NCBI GenBank assembly: GCA_946902985.2
Contig: OX336389.2
Location: forward strand, 1,012,801,441-1,012,865,440
Origin: Meconema thalassinum
Taxonomy: Eukaryota; Arthropoda; Insecta; Orthoptera; Tettigoniidae
Length of the DNA stretch: 64,000 nt
Reading direction: 5' to 3'
The notes below the pieces were generated by a model. That model was not told where the DNA came from and searched no databases. It worked only from the letters and a program-made list of their open reading frames with translations. A program made the position numbers and the translations under genes. Of the stretch, positions 55,501-64,000 are shown in pieces (the stretch's first letter is position 1; the number at the start of each line of letters is the position of its first letter).

Positions 55501-57797
55501 GCAATGATGAGTCCATGGCCACATGTCAAACTCCAAAGGTGGCCAAGAGGAAACTTTCCTATTTGGAGGACCCAAATTCTACTCCAAAGAAAAGAAAGGG
55601 CCTTGCGTCACCTGCTTGGGATGTGAATGTCACCCCAGAGGCATTGGTGTTGTGTCGGGACTCGAAGTCTTCGAGCAGAAGCAACCCAACCCCTCGTACT
55701 GCCAGGAAGCTACTGCGTTATCGCTAAAGTATCAGGATGCTTCGTGCACGCCTTTTCAGGGCACGTAAACAGGAAGCTGCAAAATCTCGACCTTCCAAAT
55801 TGAAGAAAATTATTGAGGCTTCCAGAATTTATTTACCGGAGTCTTGCCATAGGTTGTTTGTGTCACAGCTTAAGCTTTGTCAGGTAAATAAGTATGGAAG
55901 GAGGTGGCCGCCTCACATTAAGGACTTTGCGTTGTCTTTGTACTACCACAGTCCGAGAACATACAGATTTCTCCAGAAAACACTGTGCCTACCTTCGGTG
56001 AAGACATTGTTTTCTTGGCAGAAGAAGGTTGCAGTGAAGCCTGGCATTGACAATAATGTCTTGGCGTCACTGAAGGAGTTCTCCCGCAACCTGACAGATG
56101 CTGACCGTGTGGTGACATTGGTTATAGATGAGGTTGCAGTGAAGGAGAATCTATCCTATGACACCAGCACGGATTCAGTCCTAGGATTTTGTAATGATAG
56201 GCATGTTCAAACCCCAGATGTGGGACGTTTATGCCTTGTAGCTATGGTTAAAGGCATCAACAGAAAGTGGAAACAAATATTGGGTTACTGGGTCACACAT
56301 GAAGGCACTAACGTACTTACAATTAAGGGAATTGTTTTAGATTGCATCCAGAGCTTGATTGACGTAGGATTCTTTGTGAAGGTTCTCATCTGTGATCAAG
56401 GTCCTCACAATCAATTTCTGGCTCGTAGTTTAGGAGTTTCTGTTTCAGAACCTTTTTTTGTTGTTGTGAATGGCCACAAAATTCACTTCATGTATGACCC
56501 ACCTCATTTGCTAAAATCGATGAGGAACAACCTAATGAAGTACCGGTATGATTTTGATGGCAAAATTGTGAAGTGGGCTGATTTTAAGGCTGTGGCCGAG
56601 TGTTCTGATCCACTTCGCTTGAAACTAATGCCTGAAATAACCAAATCCCACACCCACACAAAAAATGAAAGTGAAATATGCAGCTCAGGTGTTCAGTTCT
56701 TCTGTAAGTGTTGCCATCTCTGTTTTGATTGCAATGGGTTTGCTGCATAGCAGTGCTGCTGCGACTGTAGAATTTATTGAATTCATGGATAAGTTGTTTG
56801 ATTGTCTTAATAGTGTTCAGCTGAATGTCCATAAGTTCAAACTAAGGTATGCCATCTCATCCAATTCCGAACACAATAAATTTCTTTTGGATGTCCTAAA
56901 GAAATTTGAGAAAAGCTGGTTTCTTGTTTGTCAAAGGCAACCTGTATGTTTGAATGGATGGATAATTAGTGTAAAGAGTGTGCTAGCACTTGCAGAGGAA
57001 CTGAGGAATCACTTTGGCATCCCAAAACTTTGCACACGAGTTTTGAATCAGGATGCCCTTGAGAATGTGTTTTCAGTGATCTGACAGCAACATGGGTGCA
57101 GTGATAACCCTACAGTTGTGCAATTTGGACGTGGATTTAGGCACATACTGCTTTCTTCCCTTCCAAAATTGTCCGACAAATCTAATTGCGAGCTTGATTT
57201 AGAGGAAGTTCTATTGACTCTAAACAAATTCCTGAGTGAGCGGCCACCACCCAGTGACAAAATAGATTTCATGACCATCAACATAGATGATGTAACTTCC
57301 TATGAAGTTGGAGATGTTGAGGCCAATGTTATTTATTATGTCACTGGGTACCTCTGTAAGAAATTCATTATTGTGTGAGTTATGTAAATCTCTTCTTGTT
57401 GACTTCTATGAGCAAGATCGAGATTTTCAGGAGTTTCATCAGACCTTCACCTACCTGAAGGCACATGAAGGTCTGGAGAATGAGTTTGGGGGTCTCACTC
57501 TTCCCCAGGAGGAAGTCTTCCAGTTTGTGCAAAAATGTGAAGAAATATTTCAATCTTGTTTTTATTCAAAGGATGCATGAAACGTGCATTGGACAGAAAA
57601 TGAAGCTTCAAATAACAGGACATGACAGCTTCAAACCTGTAAAGCTTTGCAGCCAGGAGGCTTTTGATATGCTGTTGTCATATTTCATTAAAGTCAGGAT
57701 TTTCTGGGCCATCCGTTTTTTTAACCAGAAAAGGATTGCAGAGAAAATGAGAGACACACCCTATGCCAGAAGGTCTCTCTTCAAGGCAGCACATTAG
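55501..57797 (+). pseudogene. P-element transposase catalytic exon
   Basis: After a short basic segment and the TAA at 55725, the frame continues through the P-element helical region ('SLYYHSPRTYRFLQKTLCLP') and the RNase H-like core start 'VTLVIDEVAV' (catalytic Asp). 'LICDQGPHNQFLARSLGV' and 'FMYDPPHLLKSMRN' (second conserved block) follow. After a frame change near 56650 come 'MKVKYAAQVFSSSVS' and 'LNQDALENVFSVI' (catalytic Glu region) ending in the TGA at 57082. The C-terminal part shifts frame at about 57370 and 57560 and ends at 57797. The order and length match P-element/THAP9 transposases. Confidence 0.85.
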
Positions 57798-57812
57798 TGT
57801 GTTTTCTAAATA

Positions 57813-58233
57813 CACTCCCTGGCCAAAAACATTATGCACAAGATTAACTGATATCGAAACTCCAAACTGTAGAAACTTCTGACCAGTTGTCCTTTGGAGC
57901 TAATTGTTATATTAAGGAAGGAATTGTGATAGTGGTGGGGATTTGTTAGGGATTGGACATGGAGGTCATCTCCTCCTATTAACACATAATTATTTTATGG
58001 AGTTACGAACTCTTAAAAAATGAGAATATAAGGAAAAGGAACGAGAGGCATGACAACCAAAGTGATGGATGCTTTACAGTATACCGCTGGGGTCAGCAGA
58101 GAACAAGAGTTGACCAAAGGAGAATCACATCTTCTAGACGGTCTGAACTTCTGTGGACAATGTTCAACATGAAATACCGAACTTAATTTTTGACCAATTG
58201 AAAACGAGTTGCACCGATCTTGGCCAGTGAGTG
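57813..58233. mobile_element. Tc1-type MITE, 421 bp, TA-flanked
   Basis: The inverted ends are CACTCCCTGGCCAA and, reversed, CACTCACTGGCCAA, with TA at 57811-57812 and 58234-58235. No coding capacity was seen. It lies 15 bp after the P-element transposase stop. Confidence 0.75.
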
Positions 58234-58254
58234 TATTTAGATGTGGGATGTGAG

Positions 58255-58350
58255 TGATGATGGTAATTGTTGTTTTAAGGGGCATAACATCTAGGTCATC
58301 TGCTCTAATGAGGGTGATTGTTGTTTTAAGGGGCATAACATCTAGGTATC
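58255..58350 (+). repeat. Doublet of a SINE/LINE tail motif
   Basis: TTGTTTTAAGGGGCATAACA with ATCTAGGT occurs twice, about 57 bp apart, and again degraded at about 59440. The same motif ends the tiny insertion at 31027-31083. Confidence 0.7.
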
Positions 58351-58639
58351 TTCTCCGATGGGGAGTGTGTCATCATGTTTATGTTTTAATTGTATCAGCC
58401 TTGCCCTTCTGATTACATGGTTAATGCTGTTCTTATCTGCAATGTGTGTTCATTTCTGATGAAATATTCATTTTCCAATATGTATGAAAGTACTTAATGA
58501 TTTTAATTTAGTATTGATCGAATGGGTATAGTCCATAATTGGTTAAAGTGACAATGTTGCTCAATATTGAGTTTGGTACATAAGAAGATCATATTATTTG
58601 AAACAGTTGGGTCTCACAATTTGTTAGAGGTATGTCTCG

Positions 58640-58770
58640 TCTTCCAAGTGTCAATACACACACTAGTACTGCCATCACAATAACACAGGTTATCACACAA
58701 ATTACACACACCCGATTACACGGAGCTATATGACCTCAATATCGCAATCCCTATAATAAGCAACAACCTG
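58640..58770 (+). mobile_element. SINE tail fragment
   Basis: CACACACTAGTACTGCCATC, ACACAGGTTATCACAC and CACGGAGCTATATGACC match the distal part of the main SINE family. Confidence 0.65.
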
Positions 58771-60884
58771 TCAAGTGACAGAATCAGTGATGTTTTAACA
58801 CATGGGCGAATCCGGCGGCTGTCATATCCCCACTTTGCTTTATATCTGAAGTGAATAAGAAACATTTGCAAGAATGTGCTGGAGGGGACCAGGATTTTAA
58901 AGATCTCAATATACTGTACAAAATCTATACAGATATATGAAAAATAAGAATGTTGGATCAGCATTTCCCAATATTGAAATTGACATGCAAATTTCTCTGA
59001 TATTGTTTGTGACAAATGCATCTTGAGATCACTAATTTTCCTCGTTAAATCTGATAAAAATGAATCAAGAAATTTAATGATACAACTGCATCATTTGATT
59101 AATATGGAATGTGAAATTTCAGTGGAGAAGGATTTTGAACACAGGAGTTCACAATTGCCAAATGGTGCAGTATTATTCCAGGTTTTCCATGTTCAATTAA
59201 GGGAGGGGGCCTTTTTTAATTTTGCCATGCAGCCTCTAGCACTCTTGATTTGTCACTGGACTTAACTCCACACAGCAGCTGCAACATGTACTGCTCAAAT
59301 ATGGTTTTATCACCAAAATGAACTGTTCCTTATACTGTTCAGGCTTTTACCAATTCATTTGTAATTGAAATTGATTACCATGCCATTAAGTTGGAAATGT
59401 AGCATGCAAATAGCATTGGATGGTGACAGGTGGTGATTGCTATCTTAAGGGATATGACATCTAGGTCATCTGCTAGAAAGATTTGGTGGAAAAAAAGATA
59501 CAATTCATTAAATTTCAGCTACTGGTCACACAATAGAGTTTTGTTTTCACTGCCATATGGCAGGACAAAACAGAATGTAGAAATTGCAGAACAGATCACC
59601 TAGTTGGCTCCAACACCAAGTACCATACAATTATTATTAGTACAAGCTAGGGTACATAGTTCAAATGTGATGCTGCCTCCAGGAATCAAATCCATAACCT
59701 TTGGCTGCCAATGCTCTGCTATTGATCAGAATGTTATGGAATCTTTCAAGTCTACAAACCAACCATTTATCAAATGTCTTTTGCAATATGCTCTTCCTTG
59801 CTTATTCAGAAGTAGGAAAACCTGGCGGTAGCCATCCAACTTGGAACACTGATTCAAGATGATTCCATGAAAGAGCAAATTAACTAAAACCTACTGGTGC
59901 CAACATTTATAACTAATTCAATTCGCTTTGAACACCTGTTAATACTTAATATGCCAATATTTATTTTTCATTCATTCATTCATTCATTCATTCAAATTAT
60001 TAGGTAACATGGAGGTGTACTGTATATCCATTTCCTGTACAGCTAAGAATGAATTAAATAAATGCTGACTATAGGAGCAAGGGGGGTGTGGGTGTACCAG
60101 CTTAAATCTCTTTCAAACATGTATCTTTATCTCAGATTCAGGTACCTTATTTCAATCCTATGTAGGAGTGTTACTGCTTTGTGAAAATTAGTTTCTTCAA
60201 TTGTCTTGTGGAGGTTGTAAATTTTATGTACAGTGGTTGTCTAAATAACATGGTCTGAGTGTCCCTTATAACTGTAGGTTTTGATCTCGTTAAAACGTGC
60301 AGTTTCATATTATCTGTGTTTAAAACAGTCATAAGCCATTAAGGAACCTTGCCATGGGGTGGTATCTTGGCCGATGTGTTGAAGATGTTGATAAGAGCAG
60401 CTGAGTAATTTGATTTATCGGTGAAGCAAGTTGCAGCTTGGATCACCAGTAACATATGTTGCAGGTAATAAAAGGGGGGATAAGTTAAGTGCAAGTGGAT
60501 GAGTGTAAATCTATATAGCAGGTTGAGAAATGAAAGTATTTTGAGGTACAATTGTTTACTCAGGCTGTGCTGAATTTAAGAGAGTTCGTTTTTAATCGCT
60601 CCACCTCATGATTTGACATTTGTAATTCTTCAGGACTGATGAACCTGGATCCTACACTGGCACTTACCTATTATATATTATTTCCATAATTTTCATTTGA
60701 TATTCTGGGAGTCGTTACTAATTGAAATTACTGTCCATTATCACTATTGCATAGGAAATATGTGCTAAATTACGTAAATATGTGACTTAAGTCGTTATTT
60801 GTTGTTCATTCATTCAACAACGGCAATTTACATTGTTTGTCATTTCTTGTCGTTGCTCAACTGCTACTGAAAGAGGCGCATTAG
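58771..60884. other. No gene recognised; (TTCA)n at 59968-59994
   Basis: Broken frames near 58800-59265 on both strands do not resolve into a protein I recognise. Apart from the TTCA microsatellite, the stretch looks intergenic. Confidence 0.4.
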
Positions 60885-61420
60885 GTGTCCAACTGTACCG
60901 AGACGCACACAGGAGTATACATTGACGTGATTTCACCTCTGTTGACATCGGACATAGATTTAGGTATTAGGAAGTCATTTTTAAAAGCCTTCGTCTGGAG
61001 CGTGGCGATCTATGGGAGTGAAACTTGGACTATTGGTACAGTAGAAAATATGAGAATTGAAGCGTTTGAAAGGTGGTGTTACAGGAGAATGATGAAGATC
61101 AGATGGGTAGATAGGGTTACAAATGAAGAGGTATTAAGACGATTGGGAGAGGAGAGATGTTTGTGGCGACTGCTAATGAAGAGAAAAGATAGGTTGGTAC
61201 GACACATACTATGAAACCCAGGAATAGCAACCTTAGTTACGGAAGGAAGGGTCGAGGATAAGAACTGTCGAGGTAGACCAAGGTTAGAATATTTTAAACA
61301 AATTGCCTCGGATGTAGGGTGTGTTAGCTATGTAGAGATGAACCAATAAGCTCAGGTTAGGGGCGCATGGAGTGCTGCATCAAACCAGTCAAAAGACTGA
61401 AGACTCAAACAACATTTCAC
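60885..61420 (+). mobile_element. Non-LTR retrotransposon 3' end (RT C-terminus)
   Basis: From about 60955 the frame reads 'FLKAFVWSVAIYGSETWTIG', 'RIEAFERWCYRRMMKIRWVD' and 'VTNEEVLRRLGEER', the C-terminal region of LINE reverse transcriptases of the RTE/CR1-like type. A TGA at about 61212 interrupts it. The same frame continues with 'EGRVEDKNCRGRPRLEY' to about 61350, and the element ends near GACTGAAGACTCAAACAAC. It is 5'-truncated. It explains the LINE-tail pieces in both palindrome arms. Confidence 0.8.
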
Positions 61421-62700
61421 TGTTACCAATGTATAGTATACAAAATACACGACACAGGTCATGCGTAGCGAGCTAAGCGAGATACAATTGGCTTCTGTCT
61501 GGACTGCTTGTAGTCTTCTACAAGCGAGTCTCGAGCGTTAGCCCCAGGTTAGGTTTTTGTATGTAAAGCCTTAACGTAGAAAGACAACAAATCAAGCGGA
61601 TCCATCACAGCATAAAACAAACACCACGCGGCCACGCTTACCGTATGCGTGAGGTTGGCAATATTTTATTTGTCCTTTAAACCATGTCTTCAATTGCTGA
61701 CACAACACAACTGAAATTTCACTAATGTAGGAGAAAACCTCTAATACCGTACGGTACAACATAATTTGCACAATTATTATTCATCATTTATAACCGCACC
61801 CGGCTTGCTGGAGCGAAGAAACGATGATGATATTTCAGCTAATTTAAGTAGTTTTGTACTAGGTTCATCACTCCCGAAGCGTTACCAAATATATATTACC
61901 AAGTCTCTTGTCTTGGCCCGCTGGATGCCTTTTCAGGTACACAAGGAGGTACAGGAAGATGAGATGTGTGGAGGGATACAGTATCTCCAATCTGACGATT
62001 GGCATAGTATGCACTTGCATAAATGACTCCTACAATATAGCCCTTTTCTCTGCACTGCATCTCATTCACTGCTCTGAGAGACAGGCCTACAAGTGGGACG
62101 ACTATATCCATACTGAATTGTCTTATAAAATTTGTAAATAGTATGTATTCATATATCTTCTTTGATATGTACAATTAATTGCCATATACTGTATGTGTAA
62201 ATTATATGTACTTACCTAAAATATAAATGTATTCATATATCTTCATTTTATTTGTTTATTTCCTTCAAAACTACCTCATTCATCTTATTTTATTATGCAT
62301 TAAAGATGTGCATACGTGAATTATGATACAGGTGCTATTATTTGCACAACAGTTGGGTTGGATCGCTGATTATTGTCCCAGATTATGAGTAGCCAATGCT
62401 GGTCGTTAGTGGAGGAACATAAGTTGATCTATTGTAGCTTTGTATATTGGGACTTGGAAAACACTCGCGGGAAAATAAATTAATTATAGAATGATTTCAC
62501 GCCGTAACGTAGGCAATTTTAAAAATAATGGAAAATGTTATCTCAAATACTTGCAAAAGCAACTACCTAACCTCGAAATGTAGCATACATTTAAATGCCG
62601 CGCCATATTGTGGTGCGGTGCACTTCTCACCAGAGTGCAGTAAGGTGTAACACCTGAGGATCGAAATTAGAAAGTGATAACCATTGGCCTAGTATTCTCC
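61421..62700. other. No gene recognised
   Basis: Overlapping frames at 61766-62174 on both strands have no family resemblance. The sequence is AT-rich and intergenic in character. Confidence 0.4.
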
Positions 62701-62704
62701 TTCC

Positions 62705-62970
62705 ATGGTAAATGTGGCTGGAACGGGGTACACTCAGCCTCGTGAGGTAAAACTGAAAAGAGGCTTGAGGCATCCTGGAATTGGTTTCCCACTTCTTCAC
62801 CAGGCAAATGCCGGGATGGTGCCTAAACTAGCTACCCAAATCCTACCTCAATACATACGTTAGTACAGTCATCACAGTGACACAGGTTATGAGACAAATT
62901 CTACACACACCCAAGTACAAGGGGCTACATGACCACAATGTCGCAAAGCCCCTGAAAGAATCAACAACAA
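62705..62970 (+). mobile_element. SINE body and tail fragment
   Basis: GGCTGGAACGGGGTACACTC, CAGGCAAATGCCGGGATGGT, GACACAGGTTATGAGAC and GGGGCTACATGACCACAATG are in order. The tRNA-like head is missing. Confidence 0.7.
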
Positions 62971-63271
62971 CATCTTATATTATAGTCTCAGTAATGAGGA
63001 CATGGGCCGTTTCGCCTCTACCTAAATAATTTCAAATGTTGGTACTGGAAACAATCTGTCATGCATTCTGCTCTTGGCTCTTACTCATTGGCATTCGCGG
63101 ATTCTCTGGGCTTTTGTATTTGTCATCGTGTAATAACAACGAAGTGTGTTGTTACAACAGTGAAATATCGACACTATATATATATATATAATATATATAA
63201 AATTTCTACAATTCTTTGAATAAAATTCATTAGTTCTCTTGACATATTGGTTGTTAAAGGTGGTGTTAAAA
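62971..63271 (+). promoter_or_regulatory. Upstream region of the Asna1/GET3 gene
   Basis: The 300 bp before the start codon contain a (TA)n run at about 63173-63192 but no clear TATA box at a sensible distance. The transcription start was not determined. Confidence 0.25.
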
Positions 63272-63390
63272 ATGAGCACTGATCAGGAAGACATGCCCTT
63301 GGAGCCATCCCTACAGAATATTCTTGAACAGAGATCGTTGCGATGGATTTTTGTTGGAGGAAAGGGTGGCGTTGGAAAGACAACATGCAG
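63272..63390 (+). CDS. Asna1: Asna1/GET3 (TRC40) ATPase, first coding exon
   Basis: The ATG at 63272 (context AAAATGA) opens 39 codons plus two bases, ending AACATGCAG before the donor GTTTGT. The peptide has the conserved N-terminal '[19 protein letters not shown]' and the deviant Walker A loop '[10 protein letters not shown]' at residues 29-38, specific to the GET3/ArsA family. This ATPase captures tail-anchored membrane proteins in the cytosol and hands them to the ER receptor. The family is about 330-350 residues long, so the remaining exons lie beyond the window. The split serine codon after Cys39 fits the family. It is the only clear host protein-coding exon here. Confidence 0.9.
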
Positions 63391-64000
63391 GTTTGTCATT
63401 ACGTGTATTTGTTGCATCCTTTGAATATAGTTTGATATCAGACCTGTGGACTTGTGTGTTGTATTCGTTTTATAACCTCTTTTGTCGTTAGAATAGCCTA
63501 GAACAAGATATATGTCAGAGCAGTAACCAGATGAGTGAAATTCTTATGTACAGTAGCTTTGAAACCACGACACGATGTAAAGCGGTAGGAATAGTCATCA
63601 TAGGCTACTGAAAAAAAAAAATCCACTGCCTGCTTCCAGTCTCCGACCGGGTCAGGAATGGAATGAATATCTAGCGGCGAGGATATGTACTGTGCCGGCT
63701 GCCGAGGCCTGATGCACTCTTCCGGGGCAATGATTAATTGAATGACAGATGAAATGAAATGATAGTGGAGAGTGTTGCTGGAATTAAATTTTGACAGGGA
63801 AAACCGGAGTACCCAGAGAAAAACCTGTCTGCCTCCGTTTTGTCCAGCAGAGATCTCACATGGAGTGACCGGGATTTGAACCACGGACCCAGCGGTGAGA
63901 GGCCGGCATGCTGCCACCTAAGCCACGGAGGCTGTTATCATAGGCTACTAATTAGTTCTATTCACAACCGATAAAAGGCAGGAAACTTCGATTTGAAAGA
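63391..64000 (+). other. Asna1 intron 1 (to window end)
   Basis: It begins GTTTGTCATT. No further coding sequence appears before 64000. The intron contains the SINE at 63610-63936. Confidence 0.7.
63610..63936 (-). mobile_element. tRNA-derived SINE (minus) in Asna1 intron 1
   Basis: The target duplication ATCATAGGCTACT is at 63597-63609 and 63937-63949. An A-run at the left (about 63611-63620) is the poly(A) side. The head on the minus strand carries B box GTGGTTCAAATCCCGG. It is the same family as 22548-22875 and inserted antisense to the gene. Confidence 0.85.

Larger units (their letters stand above)
47704..57797 (+). pseudogene. THAP/P-element (THAP9-like) transposase, multi-exon, disabled
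   Basis: Six exons on the plus strand keep consistent phase-1 junctions with GT/AG boundaries: 47704-47876, 47968-48039, 48139-48285, 50589-50660, 53365-53475 and 55501-57797. The first encodes the second half of a THAP zinc finger, the middle ones Ser/Thr-rich linkers, and the last the P-element transposase. An upstream exon with the first THAP cysteines was not found. Disabling changes lie in the last exon: a TAA at 55725, a frame change at about 56650, a TGA at 57082, and frame changes at about 57370 and 57560. The introns have been invaded by pogo-like and Tc1-like elements. It may be a dead P-type transposon or a dead domesticated gene. Confidence 0.8.

Noticed and set aside
58716..59265. 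Transposase remnant between 58.7 and 59.3 kb
   Set aside because: Frame-hopping gives fragments on both strands but no catalytic or DNA-binding motif that could be named.

Overview
This is eukaryotic DNA, very probably from an insect with a large, repeat-rich genome. The evidence is several tRNA-derived SINE families with insect-style tails, BEL/Pao, mariner, Tc1, pogo and P-element relatives, FLYWCH and THAP zinc fingers, spliced exons, and one exon of a conserved animal gene (Asna1/GET3). The SINE style suggests an orthopteroid insect; that is a low-confidence impression. No bacterial operon, CRISPR array or viral genome is present.

The dominant structure is one unit at 336-34075 (33.7 kb). 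It splits the open frame of a non-LTR retrotransposon (1-333, resuming at 34078). It is flanked by TA on both sides, has matching inverted ends (CAGGG...), and is a giant imperfect palindrome centred near 25844 with a 33-bp spacer. Each arm carries, from outside in: the terminal repeat, a SINE/LINE-tail cluster, a ~130-bp minisatellite, a tRNA-Leu(UAA) gene, and two FLYWCH zinc-finger genes. A decayed Tc1/mariner-class transposase lies just inside the left end only. After private insertions are subtracted, both arms come to roughly 6.8 kb.

Private to the left arm are the transposase stretch, a 2.04-kb tandem duplication, a young BEL/Pao element with 2.3-kb LTRs (7978-16677; its empty site survives in the right arm), a segment apparently bounded by short inverted repeats (16778-22075), a SINE, and a 1.17-kb fold-back element that breaks one FLYWCH gene. 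Private to the right arm are an internally deleted mariner, a TA-flanked MITE, microsatellite expansions and a tiny SINE/LINE-end insertion.

To the right lie an older BEL/Pao element on the minus strand (34326-40009, TSD ACTGG) and an unresolved AT-rich stretch (40.0-47.7 kb) with a 42-bp minisatellite and SINEs. A multi-exon but disabled THAP/P-element (THAP9-like) transposase follows (47704-57797); its introns hold a pogo-like element, a Tc1-like element and fragments. Next come a small MITE, a LINE 3' end (60.9-61.4 kb), SINE pieces, and at 63272 the first coding exon of an Asna1/GET3 ATPase gene, the only clear host protein gene. Most other open frames are short or overlap these features in other frames.

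All homology calls come from reading the sequence. No alignment or database search was run, and identity statements refer to blocks compared by eye.
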